From Salinibacterium sp. PAMC 21357 (GTDB lineage: Bacteria > Actinomycetota > Actinomycetes > Actinomycetales > Microbacteriaceae): a stretch of 64,000 nt of DNA. Shown one piece after another: positions 17,291 to 25,143 of the stretch. The notes beneath the pieces were generated by a model, which searched no databases, was not told where the DNA came from, and saw only the letters and a list, made by a program, of their open reading frames with translations. Made by a program: the position numbers and the translations under genes. Numbering within the stretch: position 1 is the first letter of the stretch; the number at the start of each line of letters is the position of its first letter. The stretch is from positions 453,125-517,124 of the forward strand of contig NZ_AHWA01000006.1 of the NCBI RefSeq assembly GCF_000247645.1, in the 5' to 3' direction.

Positions 17291-17890
17291 ATGCGCATCG
17301 TTCTCGCCACCCACAACGCCCACAAAGTCGCGGAACTGCGCCGGATCCTCGGTCCGGCACTCGACGGCCTCGAACTCGTCGCCTACGACGGGCCAGAGCC
17401 CATTGAAGATGGCGACACTTTTGAAGCGAACGCGCTGATCAAAGCTCGGGCGGCATCCGCCCACACCGGGCTGCCAGCGCTGGCCGACGATTCCGGCATC
17501 TGTGTTGACGCGCTGGGTGGTGCCCCTGGCATCCACTCGGCACGTTATGCCGGCACCCGCAACGATGGTGACAACCTTGAACTTCTGTTGAAGAATCTTG
17601 TCGGTGTGGATGACCGTGGCGCGCAGTTTGCGTGTGCGGCGGCGTTCGTCGTGCCCGCCGCTACTGGCGACGCGCGCGAATTCGTGGAGCTCGCGCTGTG
17701 GCCCGGCAGCGTGGCGAGAGCGCGCAGCGGCACCGAGGGCTTCGGCTACGATCCCATTTTTTGCCCAGACGGGCAATCGGGAACCTCCGCTGACCTCAGC
17801 TCTGATCAGAAGGATGCGCTCAGCCACCGTGCCCAGGCGTTCGCGGCAATCATGCCGATCGTGCGTGCTCAACTGCTCGGCGACAGCTAG
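17291..17890 (+). CDS. rdgB: Non-canonical purine NTP pyrophosphatase (RdgB/HAM1 family)
   Basis: About 199 residues. The N-terminal V-L-A-T-H-N-A-H-K (substrate-binding T/S-x-N-x-x-K), A-D-D-S-G-I-C-V-D near residue 66 and F-G-Y-D-P-I-F near 155 are the family signature. It hydrolyses ITP, dITP and XTP to monophosphates and keeps them out of DNA and RNA. A GTG at 17285, overlapping the rph stop, is an alternative start two codons upstream. Confidence 0.94.
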   Translation: MRIVLATHNAHKVAELRRILGPALDGLELVAYDGPEPIEDGDTFEANALIKARAASAHTGLPALADDSGICVDALGGAPGIHSARYAGTRNDGDNLELLLKNLVGVDDRGAQFACAAAFVVPAATGDAREFVELALWPGSVARARSGTEGFGYDPIFCPDGQSGTSADLSSDQKDALSHRAQAFAAIMPIVRAQLLGDS

Positions 17891-17949
17891 CCCTCGGCCG
17901 ATCCGCGGCCCGCATTTGTGGTGCGGTCTCGATATCGGGCGCAACAACG

Positions 17950-17955
17950 TAGGGT
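17950..17955 (+). promoter_or_regulatory. Candidate -10 box of a leaderless HEAT-repeat gene mRNA
   Basis: TAGGGT ends 6 nt before GTG 17962. Confidence 0.4.
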
Positions 17956-17961
17956 TGAGGC

Positions 17962-18504
17962 GTGTCTGAACATGATGATCCCCACGCCGTAGATCTTGAA
18001 CTCCCCATTGCCGCCCGCATCGCGGCAGCCAGCGAACGACATGGCGAAGCCGTTGTCGTTGAGCGTGCTGTCTCGCTAATTGCCGGCAACAACGAGGGCA
18101 AAGAGTTTCTACTGATCGTCGGTGGCGAGCACGCTCAAGGCATTCTCGACGGCGCCCCCGTTCTTTACTGGCCTGAGCTGTGGGGAACCCGCGCACTGCT
18201 GCACGCGTGGGATGACAGCGCTGCGGATGCCGTGCGCACTGCCCTCAGCAACCAAGCGTGGCGTGTGCGCGAGATGGCGACGCGTGTTGTTGCCACTCGT
18301 CGACTCGACGCTCGCGAACAGCTGGTGGCGCTTCTGACGGATGAAACTCCCCGTGTTCGCGCCTCTGCGGCTCGTGCCTTGGGCACCGTGGGCACCGCTG
18401 ATGACGTCGAGGCAATGTCTGCGCTCGTCAAAGACGAAGATATTGAAGTTCGTCGCAGCGCCCAGCAAGCGGTAGAAGCGCTCCGTAAGCGACTGGCTAA
18501 GTAG
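17962..18504 (+). CDS. HEAT-repeat domain protein
   Basis: A 180-residue protein whose residues of about 85-178 form three HEAT-type helical pairs (W-R-V-R-E-M-A-T-R-V-V, P-R-V-R-A-S-A-A-R-A-L-G, I-E-V-R-R-S-A-Q-Q-A-V). The N-terminal 80 residues are a small mixed domain without a motif I recognise. HEAT repeats usually mediate protein contacts, so this is probably an adaptor or chaperone. No partner can be read from the neighbours. Confidence 0.75.
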   Translation: MSEHDDPHAVDLELPIAARIAAASERHGEAVVVERAVSLIAGNNEGKEFLLIVGGEHAQGILDGAPVLYWPELWGTRALLHAWDDSAADAVRTALSNQAWRVREMATRVVATRRLDAREQLVALLTDETPRVRASAARALGTVGTADDVEAMSALVKDEDIEVRRSAQQAVEALRKRLAK

Positions 18505-18521
18505 CCGTACCCCGAGGGGGC

Positions 18522-19259
18522 TTAGTCGTCGAGGTTCTGGTCGAAGTCTTTAGGGTGCAACGAAAGCTTCTCGGCTTCGGCGTCGCTGATGGCATTCGCA
18601 CGACCTGCTTCGCGTGCCTTCTTCGCTTTGTGAGACGAGCGGAAGTAGTGGAACGCTGTCGGTAGCACCGTGAGGGTGACCGCGGCGAGCAGAATGAAGT
18701 CGATGTATTCGACGATGAAGTCCCTGAGCCACGGAATGTTGCCCAACAGGTAACCGCCGAAGGTCAGCCCGGAGCCCCAGATGAGAGCACCGATCGCGTT
18801 ATAGAGCGAATACTTGCGATAGTCCATGTGGCCGACGCCGGCCGCAACGGGGGCGAATGTGCGCACGACGGGAACGAAGCGGGCCAAGATTACGGCAAGG
18901 CCGCCGAAGCGGCTAAAGAAGGCGTTGGTACGTTTGACGTTTTCGACGCTGAAAAGTCCGGTTTCTTTTCGTTCGAATATTCGCGGGCCCACTTTGTGCC
19001 CGATCAGGTATCCGACCTCGCCACCCAAGAATGCGGCGAAGCTAATAGCAAGACAGACCCACCAGATCTCGAATCCGATCACGCCCGTGAAGGTGAGGAT
19101 GCCGGTGATCACCAGAAGGGTGTCGCCGGGCAAGAGGAACCCTACGAGCAGGCCGGTCTCGGCGAAGACGATGAAGGCGACCCCGAGCAGGGCAAACGCC
19201 CCAAAGCCGTCGATGAGGTTTTGGGGATCAAGCCATGGAATAAGGGCGGTGCCTACCAA
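18522..19259 (-). CDS. DedA family membrane protein
   Basis: A 245-residue polytopic protein with the DedA/SNARE-associated family pattern: E-T-G-L-L-V-G-F-L-L-P-G-D-T-L near residue 35, G-Y-L-I-G near 83, and R-F-V-P-V-V-R-T-F-A-P-V-A-A-G near 127-141 with the conserved arginines. Members act as proton-dependent undecaprenyl phosphate or phospholipid flippases. The start is a TTG at 19259 with GGAGA upstream. The C-terminal 35 residues are charged. Confidence 0.9.
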   Translation of the reverse strand: MVGTALIPWLDPQNLIDGFGAFALLGVAFIVFAETGLLVGFLLPGDTLLVITGILTFTGVIGFEIWWVCLAISFAAFLGGEVGYLIGHKVGPRIFERKETGLFSVENVKRTNAFFSRFGGLAVILARFVPVVRTFAPVAAGVGHMDYRKYSLYNAIGALIWGSGLTFGGYLLGNIPWLRDFIVEYIDFILLAAVTLTVLPTAFHYFRSSHKAKKAREAGRANAISDAEAEKLSLHPKDFDQNLDD

Positions 19260-19390
19260 GGGAGTTCTCCAGAATCGTCGGCTAGGTGCGCGTAGTCGGC
19301 GACGTTAGCTATGTAGACAAAGGGTACCGCGTGTGGTGGGGCCGTCGCTGTGGGGAATACCCCCGCATCCGCATTCGAGCATCCATGTCC

Positions 19391-19415
19391 ACTATCATTC
19401 GGATAGTAACTATTG
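19391..19415 (+). promoter_or_regulatory. Inverted repeat ACTATC-N5-GATAGT, candidate HxlR operator
   Basis: A perfect 6-bp inverted repeat with 5-nt spacer (19391-19407), followed by a partial third copy AACTATT, ends 20 nt before ATG 19427. Repeated TATC/GATA half-sites immediately upstream of an HxlR gene are the usual autoregulatory arrangement. Confidence 0.6.
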
Positions 19416-19426
19416 AGAGGATCGAC

Positions 19427-19807
19427 ATGGACTTCGTCAACGAACACCAGGGTCACGTCGGAAACGTTTTTTCGGCAACATGCCCCTGCCGCGATCTCTT
19501 GGATGTGGTGGCCAGCAAATGGTCGGCACTCGCGATCGGTGCGCTCTTGGGCGGTCGCATGCGCTTTGGTGAGTTGCAGCGTCAGCTCGACGGAATCTCG
19601 CCAAAAGTGCTCACAAGCACCCTTCGCCGACTCGAGGACTACGGAATCGTTGACCGCGAAGTTTTTGCCGAGGTTCCGCTCCGGGTGGAATACACGCTGA
19701 CGAAACTGGGCGAAGAAGCCGGTGTACCCCTCGAAGCATTGCGTGTCTGGGCGGAGTCGCAACTCGAACACGCGCAGCGCACTGAGGTGGCGCGCGCGCT
19801 CGTCTAA
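19427..19807 (+). CDS. HxlR/MarR-fold transcriptional regulator
   Basis: A 126-residue winged-helix protein of the HxlR family: C-P-C-R-D-L-L-D-V-V-A-S-K-W at residues 20-33, F-G-E-L-Q-R-Q-L-D-G-I-S-P-K-V-L recognition region at about 48-65, and V-E-Y-T-L-T-K-L-G in the wing. The cysteine pair at residues 20 and 22 could sense oxidants or electrophiles, as in some HxlR proteins. ATG 19427 has GAGAGG 6 nt upstream. The gene precedes a quinone-oxidoreductase-like gene that it probably controls. Confidence 0.9.
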   Translation: MDFVNEHQGHVGNVFSATCPCRDLLDVVASKWSALAIGALLGGRMRFGELQRQLDGISPKVLTSTLRRLEDYGIVDREVFAEVPLRVEYTLTKLGEEAGVPLEALRVWAESQLEHAQRTEVARALV

Positions 19808-19903
19808 GCACTTACCTCGGGGTAACTTGCCTCCCTTGCGGGTCACCACTATGTGCGGTTTAGCGTGAGGGCTACACGTTAGCGACCACGCAAAGGACCC
19901 CCA

Positions 19904-20953
19904 GTGAACACGTCTCCCTCTTCTCCCTTCAGCATCGGCTCAGTTGCTCCTGCCGTCGTCACTCGTGCTGGAGGGCCCATTGAGGGCGACCGCAGCTTCG
20001 TTGACGAAGAACTAATCGTTGAAGCGCCGACCGGCCACGACATCCTCGTGGAAGTAGCCGCAGTGTCGGTGAATCCCGTTGATGTCAAGGTGCGCGCCGG
20101 TGGTGACTTCGTCGACAAGATCATCGGATGGGATGCCTCCGGTGTTGTCACCGCTGTCGGCCCCGAAGCCACCCTGTTCCAGCCGGGCGATGAAGTTTGG
20201 TACGCCGGAGACATCACTCGATCGGGCAGCTACGCCCGCATGCAGCTCGTAGACGAGCGCATCGTTGGTCGCAAGCCGTCTCGCCTGAGCCACGCAGAAG
20301 CCGCAGCAATGCCGCTCACGACCATCACTGCCTACGAGGCTCTCTTTCACAAGCTCAAGCTCGCGAGTGCGAGCACAGGCACCCTGCTCGTTCTTGGCGC
20401 CGCTGGGGGAGTGGGGTCGATCCTCATCCAGCTCGCTAAAGAACTCACCGGTGTACGTGTGATCGCCACAGCGTCTCGCGACGAAACCCGCAAGTGGGTT
20501 ACCCAGATGGGAGCGGATGCTGTGGTCAGTCACCGTGGCGACCTCGCTGCGAACGTGGCCGAGGTCGCACCCGAGGGCGTGGACTGGGTTTTCACTTCGC
20601 AAACAGGCAAGAACTTGCCCGCAATCGTTGAACTGCTCAAGCCGTTCGGCGAGATCGTTGCCATTGACGATGAGGCAGGGCTCGACCTGCTCTCGCTCAA
20701 GGCCAAGGCGCTCAGCTGGCACTGGGAACTCATGTTCACTCGCTCAGCGCAGCACACCGTCGACATGGTGTTGCAGCACGAACTGCTGGACGAAGTAGCC
20801 GATCTTATGGATGCCGGACGCATCCACACCACGCTCACGCGCACCTTCAGCCCGCTCAATGCAGAACAGCTGCGGGCAGCGCATGCGCTCGTGGAAACTG
20901 GCAGTGCTATCGGCAAGACCGTTGTTACATCCGAGCGGCACTCAGCCAGCTAG
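19904..20953 (+). CDS. Zinc-type alcohol dehydrogenase family NAD(P)H-dependent oxidoreductase (quinone reductase-like)
   Basis: A 349-residue medium-chain dehydrogenase/reductase. The N-terminal GroES-like domain has the V-N-P-V-D-V-K-V-R pattern of quinone oxidoreductases and lacks the catalytic zinc cysteine; the Rossmann part has L-V-L-G-A-A-G-G-V-G-S-I at about residues 164-175. The variant matches the zinc-binding alcohol dehydrogenase family (YogA/ZADH) acting on quinones or enones. GTG 19904 has AAAGGA 8 nt upstream. Placement behind an HxlR regulator suggests an electrophile response. Confidence 0.88.
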   Translation: MNTSPSSPFSIGSVAPAVVTRAGGPIEGDRSFVDEELIVEAPTGHDILVEVAAVSVNPVDVKVRAGGDFVDKIIGWDASGVVTAVGPEATLFQPGDEVWYAGDITRSGSYARMQLVDERIVGRKPSRLSHAEAAAMPLTTITAYEALFHKLKLASASTGTLLVLGAAGGVGSILIQLAKELTGVRVIATASRDETRKWVTQMGADAVVSHRGDLAANVAEVAPEGVDWVFTSQTGKNLPAIVELLKPFGEIVAIDDEAGLDLLSLKAKALSWHWELMFTRSAQHTVDMVLQHELLDEVADLMDAGRIHTTLTRTFSPLNAEQLRAAHALVETGSAIGKTVVTSERHSAS

Positions 20954-20974
20954 GCCAGAATCAGGTCCGAAGGG

Positions 20975-21010
20975 GCCGTACGCCGAGCGAAAGCTTGGCG
21001 TACGGCTTTT
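20975..21010 (+). terminator. Rho-independent terminator after the oxidoreductase gene
   Basis: Perfect 10-bp stem GCCGTACGCC / GGCGTACGGC with a 12-nt loop, immediately followed by TTTT. Confidence 0.9.
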
Positions 21011-21080
21011 CTGGCTCGCGCTTCGAACCCTGAGGTTAGTGCTGCGCGTTCTGTCAGATACGAGCCGGGCTGCGATGTTG

Positions 21081-21162
21081 TGCGGAAGGCGGGACTTGAA
21101 CCCGCACGCTCGAAAGCACAGGAACCTAAATCCTGCGTGTATACCAATTTCACCACTCCCGC
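21081..21162 (-). tRNA. tRNA-Leu (anticodon TAG)
   Basis: The minus strand folds as a class II tRNA: acceptor GCGGGAG / CTTCCGC with discriminator A, D-loop T-G-G-T-A-T-A, anticodon stem GCAGGA with loop TTTAGGT (anticodon TAG), a variable arm of about 10 nt, and T-loop GGTTCAAGTCC. CCA is not encoded. Confidence 0.95.
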
Positions 21163-21172
21163 TGGCCGGTCA

Positions 21173-21178
21173 ATCTTA
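21173..21178 (-). promoter_or_regulatory. Candidate -10 box of tRNA-Leu
   Basis: On the minus strand TAAGAT ends 10 nt before the tRNA 5' end. No convincing -35 was seen. Confidence 0.35.
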
Positions 21179-21285
21179 GCGCGAGATTGGGCAACCGCGA
21201 ATCACCTATGGCGTAGCTTCATTTTTGCTGTGCACGGCCCCGCCGACCCCGCAATCCTCGTGTTTTAGGAGGTGGAGGGTGTAAT

Positions 21286-22371
21286 TTGAGATGTGTCTTC
21301 CCTATGGAGACGATGTCCGCGATCGCGCCTGCCAAGAGCCAAATGAGCCACAGCTTGCGCGCCGCACGAAGCAAGGAGAGCGACATTACCGTTCACGAGC
21401 TCCAATCGAGCCTTTTCACTCTCGACTCGGCTAGCGCCGAAGCGATTCGTACTGCTGCAGAGCGCATTACTGCGCACCCAAATGAGAGCCCTGATGACTT
21501 CGGTCGCCAGGCTCTTGCTGCAGCCTTCAGCTTGCCTGAAGAGGTCCGTGCAGCTGTTCTGAATTTTGCTGAGGTCGGCTCTGAAGCCGGAATCATGGTT
21601 GTGCGTGGTCTGTATGTCGATGAAGACCTGACAGACACCCCGCTCGACAACAAGAGTGGACTCGGTGCTGGCACCGTTTTCGCTAAAGAGATGGCAATGC
21701 TTGCCCACCTCCTGGGCAGCATGGTTGCTTACGAGGCTGAAGGCAACGGCCACCTCATCCAAGACATGGTTCCGAACCCGAAGCTTGCCGTGACTCAGCA
21801 GTCGCAAGGCTCGAAGGTTGAGCTTGAAGCTCACACCGAGCAGTGCTTCTCTGACTTCAAGCCCGACTATGTAATCCTCGGGGCTCTTCGCGGCGATGAG
21901 AACGCCAAGACGTATGCTTTCTCGGGTCGCAAGCTGGTGCAGCACATGTCTGCAGACGACGTGGCAAAGCTTCGCCAGCCGCTGTGGGCAACCACGATCG
22001 ACGAGTCGTTCCAGCCGTACATCCCTAGCCCGGATGCCGTGCGTGGCCCGTTCCCGATTCTCACCGGTCCCGAAAATGACCCGTACATTCTGGTCGACCA
22101 AGACCTCATGCACGGCATCACGGCAGAAGCTCAGCGCCTGCTGGGTCGTGTCGTTGAGACGTACATCGAGCACCGCGACGCCCACGTGTTGCAGGCAGGT
22201 GACCTGCTGATGCTCGATAACCTTCGCGCGATGCACGGCCGTTCAATGTATACCCCGCGCTTTGATGGTAAAGACCGCTTCATTGCTCGTGGTTTCGTTG
22301 TGCGTGATCGTCGCAAGCTGTGGCCTCAGCTGCTCGACGACCGTCGCACGCTCGCAGCGGTTTACAGCTAA
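21286..22371 (+). CDS. Fe(II)/2-oxoglutarate-dependent oxygenase, clavaminate synthase/amino-acid hydroxylase-like
   Basis: A 361-residue enzyme of the TauD/clavaminate synthase superfamily. The metal triad is visible as H-T-E in L-E-A-H-T-E-Q-C-F (about residues 183-185) and the distal His in A-M-H-G-R-S near 317, with the 2-oxoglutarate-binding Arg in F-I-A-R-G about 18 residues on. The H-T-E pattern and length fit the VioC/AsnO-type branch that hydroxylates free or carrier-bound amino acids. No peptide synthetase or other biosynthetic gene is near. TTG 21286 has a very strong AGGAGGTGGAGGG sequence 6 nt upstream; ATG 21313 is the alternative. It is divergent from tRNA-Leu. Substrate unknown. 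Confidence 0.8.
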   Translation: MRCVFPMETMSAIAPAKSQMSHSLRAARSKESDITVHELQSSLFTLDSASAEAIRTAAERITAHPNESPDDFGRQALAAAFSLPEEVRAAVLNFAEVGSEAGIMVVRGLYVDEDLTDTPLDNKSGLGAGTVFAKEMAMLAHLLGSMVAYEAEGNGHLIQDMVPNPKLAVTQQSQGSKVELEAHTEQCFSDFKPDYVILGALRGDENAKTYAFSGRKLVQHMSADDVAKLRQPLWATTIDESFQPYIPSPDAVRGPFPILTGPENDPYILVDQDLMHGITAEAQRLLGRVVETYIEHRDAHVLQAGDLLMLDNLRAMHGRSMYTPRFDGKDRFIARGFVVRDRRKLWPQLLDDRRTLAAVYS

Positions 22372-22395
22372 AGAGCTTCCGCCCGTAAGGGTGCG

Positions 22396-23550
22396 TTAGT
22401 TCGTCACAACGCGGGTCGACTGCTCCGGCAGTCGGCCCGCGTTTGTGCGTTGCGGAAGTAACAAGAGCCAGACGATTGTCACGAGGCAGAGCTGGCCGAG
22501 GATGGCCAAAGCGGGGCCGGATGGGGCTGTATCGCCGCCGCCGATTGCGAACGTGTCGGCCAGAGACATCCCCATGTTGAATCCTGCAAAGCCGTGGAAT
22601 AGGAGAGTTAGGCCAACAATGGTTAGCCCGCTGGCGGCTAGTGCCCGGGCCGACATCCGACCCCCTAGTTTTGGCGCGAGACAGATGCCACCGAATGCTA
22701 GAGCGGCGAGCGACCAGAAAACTCCCCAGGACCAAATTAGGTAGGGGAACGGCGACTCTCCGGCCGCCGCCATCTGGGCATAGATGGCGTCGAGGCTGAG
22801 CCCTGGCACTGCTGCGAGCGGATTCCACACCACGATATGCAGCGTGCCGATTGCAACGGTGGCGAACGTCAGCAGGACTGTTGTGACGGCGACCAGCCAT
22901 TGGGTGCGGCGGCGAATCGGTACCCGATCGTGCGAAGAGTTACTGCTGGCAGCAATCGTTAGCGCTATGGGGGTCGCCAATACGGCCACCACGACTACGA
23001 CTAGCGGCACCAGCATCAGTAGAGCGACCGTGATCACCACAGCGGCCAGTAGCCAGACGGTCACGGATGATGGGCGCAGTCGAAATGTTCGGCTCGAGCC
23101 TCCCTTGTTCTGGCGAGAAGCAGCTACTTGAGTGATGATCGCACGCACTGTGGCCAGCACGCCAACGACGCTGAAAGTGATCGCAGCCACCTTCAGAATT
23201 AGCGCTGCCGCAGCGAGCAGCGCGGCGCCCGGCCCCGAGCTCGACTGGGGCACGTGATAGCCGCCCCAGAGAAAAAGCCCCGCGCCGAGAATGCCCGCGC
23301 TGATGAAAGCGCCAAGCGCCCAGCGCGCTCGGCGCGCGGCAACAGCAGTCAGGGTGATGCCGGTCACCTCGGGGGCATCGCGGTCGATTGTGATCGCGAT
23401 GATGGCAGCTCCCCACACGATGGACGTCGCGGGCAGATCGAGCTCGGCCGCGCCGTCGAGATCTGCTTGCCATTCTTCGCCGTAGCGAGTTGCCGCGGCG
23501 GTGGGAAGGGTGCGGGCAATCGCGGTGATCGCCCACCGGGCGAAGCTCAT
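22396..23550 (-). CDS. Membrane protein paired with a PadR regulator (permease-prefix type)
   Basis: A 384-residue protein with an N-terminal R-Y-G-E-E-W-Q-A-D-L motif (residues 22-31), typical of actinobacterial membrane proteins encoded behind PadR regulators, then about nine hydrophobic segments. No catalytic or transporter motif was recognised. Its ATG overlaps the stop of the padR gene, so the two are translationally coupled and the regulator probably controls both. Function unknown. Confidence 0.8.
   Translation of the reverse strand: MSFARWAITAIARTLPTAAATRYGEEWQADLDGAAELDLPATSIVWGAAIIAITIDRDAPEVTGITLTAVAARRARWALGAFISAGILGAGLFLWGGYHVPQSSSGPGAALLAAAALILKVAAITFSVVGVLATVRAIITQVAASRQNKGGSSRTFRLRPSSVTVWLLAAVVITVALLMLVPLVVVVVAVLATPIALTIAASSNSSHDRVPIRRRTQWLVAVTTVLLTFATVAIGTLHIVVWNPLAAVPGLSLDAIYAQMAAAGESPFPYLIWSWGVFWSLAALAFGGICLAPKLGGRMSARALAASGLTIVGLTLLFHGFAGFNMGMSLADTFAIGGGDTAPSGPALAILGQLCLVTIVWLLLLPQRTNAGRLPEQSTRVVTN
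22409..22442. terminator. Hairpin overlapping the 3' end of the membrane protein gene
   Basis: A 15-bp near-perfect stem (ACGCGGGTCGACTGC / GCAGTCGGCCCGCGT) with a TCCG loop lies between two convergent genes and partly inside the last codons of the minus-strand gene. It can serve both directions. Confidence 0.6.
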
Positions 23551-23885
23551 ACGGATGCTCCGAGAGTGCGCACGGCAGAGCCGCCAAGGGCAGTCTTGTC
23601 TCGTTGGGTAACGGCGCGCTGCGCGGAGATCAACGCCGGTGCTGCGGCGGCGCCATCCGAAGTGAGTTCATAAAGGCGACGGCGAGGGCCGGTTCGGGTG
23701 GGATCGTCTTCCCACGCTGAGGTAACCCACCCCAGCCGTTCGAGCCGTTCGAGGATTGGGTAAACACTGCCGGCCGGCCGCTCGGTGCTCTTGACAATTT
23801 TGAGCCCCCAGAGCGGTTCGAGGGTGACGGTGAGTGCTTCGATCACGTCGAGGGTGGCTGCGGTTACGCGCGAGAGAGGCTCCAT
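23547..23885 (-). CDS. PadR family transcriptional regulator
   Basis: A 112-residue winged-helix regulator: W-G-L-K-I-V-K-S-T near residue 25, then G-S-V-Y-P-I-L-E-R-L-E-R-L-G-W-V, the PadR recognition-helix and wing pattern, and R-R-R-L-Y-E-L-T. It is at the short end for the family and lacks the long C-terminal dimerisation region. It forms an operon with the overlapping membrane protein gene. ATG 23885 was chosen because the longer reading runs back through the likely operator. Confidence 0.88.
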   Translation of the reverse strand: MEPLSRVTAATLDVIEALTVTLEPLWGLKIVKSTERPAGSVYPILERLERLGWVTSAWEDDPTRTGPRRRLYELTSDGAAAAPALISAQRAVTQRDKTALGGSAVRTLGASV

Positions 23886-23895
23886 GCCTCCAAAT

Positions 23896-23913
23896 CTACC
23901 TATATAGAGATAG
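23896..23913 (-). promoter_or_regulatory. Imperfect palindrome with TATATA, candidate PadR operator/-10 region
   Basis: An 18-nt element that matches its own complement at 14 of 18 positions, centred on CTATATAG, lies 10 nt upstream of the padR ATG and contains a TATATA -10-like sequence. PadR regulators usually repress their own promoter through such AT-rich dyads. Confidence 0.55.
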
Positions 23914-23979
23914 AAGTCAAGCAATGTTCAGCCGAGCGGGTGAATCGGGTAACGAACCCACCCACTCGGCTAGAAGCAG

Positions 23980-24933
23980 TTACTTGCTGTGGCGACCGCG
24001 CAGTCGGGCAAAGAAGCCACGGGGTGCTGGGGTCGGCGCCGGTGCCCCGATCTCTTCATCGCTGGCGCCAGGAAGCACCCGCAAGATGTTCATCAAGCTC
24101 AGCGCCGCAAGAAGCGAGTGCGCTGAGGCCGGCGCAGTCTCGGCGATTGCCGAAAGCTCCTTCGCTGAGAGCGGCGCATGACTCAATATTGAGGTCATCC
24201 GCAATTGGTCCTCGTCGTGCGGAAGGCTCGTGATGTTGGGCCAGCGGCGCAAACGGTAGCGTGCGCCATCGGTAAGCCACGGGGCGGGCGAGTGAGCGTA
24301 ACCGTTGAGCCCGACCATCCACAACAGAGCGCTCAGATCGAAACCAGCACCCGTCGGCATGATGACTTCGTCACGTACATGGCTGCGGATGTTGACGCTC
24401 ACCGGTGCGGTCGGAAAGTCGGTGATCTCAGCCTTCCACCAGTACGAACGCTCAAACACATCGATGATGAGCATAGGAAAGCTCGACGATGTGATCGCTA
24501 ACACGGTCGGTTGGGCGTTGCTCGCGGCGATTTTGATTGCCTCGGCAACCCGTGCCCATTCCGACGCCACGACCGTGAGGTCAGACTCGTCGTCGGCGCG
24601 CTCACGGTACGCGGCCGTTGGGTCGCCAGCGGACGCAGAGTCGACGGCATCCCTGGCCAACGGTGCTTCGAGTTGGCGAAGCGTGTGAGCCAGGGTCGGT
24701 TCGGAAGGAACGGCGCCACTGGTCGCTGCCGATTCGGGTTCGGCAGCGGCGTGAAGTGTGGCGCCGTCCTCCAGCTCGGTGGGGTCTGCAAAGTCGACAA
24801 GTTGGTGAACCAGCGGCGCACGGGCGCCGGAAATCTGGTCGGTCCAGGTGTGGTTGTCCCACCAGCGAAGCTGGGGGAGGCCAAGCGGGTCGGGGTACCA
24901 GCCGGCGGGGATGTGAGTTGTGTAAGTAGTCAT
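23980..24933 (-). CDS. DUF2510 domain protein with C-terminal winged-helix-like region
   Basis: A 317-residue protein. Residues of about 8-30 are a DUF2510 motif (P-A-G-W-Y-P-D-P-L-G-L-P-Q-L-R-W-W-D), followed by an acidic linker to about 125. The C-terminal 190 residues have no match I recognise, but the end (S-H-A-P-L-S-A-K-E-L-S-A-I-A-E-T-A ... L-L-A-A-L-S-L-M-N-I-L-R-V) has a winged-helix layout like DUF742 or PatA-type proteins. ATG 24933 has AGGAGG 7 nt upstream. It follows Roadblock and small GTPase genes on the same strand. Function inferred only from context. Confidence 0.75.
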   Translation of the reverse strand: MTTYTTHIPAGWYPDPLGLPQLRWWDNHTWTDQISGARAPLVHQLVDFADPTELEDGATLHAAAEPESAATSGAVPSEPTLAHTLRQLEAPLARDAVDSASAGDPTAAYRERADDESDLTVVASEWARVAEAIKIAASNAQPTVLAITSSSFPMLIIDVFERSYWWKAEITDFPTAPVSVNIRSHVRDEVIMPTGAGFDLSALLWMVGLNGYAHSPAPWLTDGARYRLRRWPNITSLPHDEDQLRMTSILSHAPLSAKELSAIAETAPASAHSLLAALSLMNILRVLPGASDEEIGAPAPTPAPRGFFARLRGRHSK

Positions 24934-25069
24934 CTTCACGCCTCCTGCGTGAATTGGTGTGCGGTGCCGAGGGTGCATCGCGGTGGTGCTTGCGGGTAAA
25001 ATCCTCGATTCAGCTGGCGATCTGCGGGTTAGACGAGTGATCGTTCGCTGTTCGTGTTTCCTGGTCCTG

Positions 25070-25096
25070 CTTCGGGTTATGCGGGTTATTCGGGTT
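25070..25096. repeat. Three 9-bp direct repeats upstream of the DUF2510 gene
   Basis: CTTCGGGTT, ATGCGGGTT and ATTCGGGTT follow one another without gaps in the 210-nt space between the Roadblock and DUF2510 genes. They could be regulatory half-sites or a small slippage array. Nothing else recognisable lies in this space. Confidence 0.5.
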
Positions 25097-25143
25097 TAGC
25101 GTGCTCTGCTGGTTGTTCGGATTACGCCGGTAAAACGGTTGGC

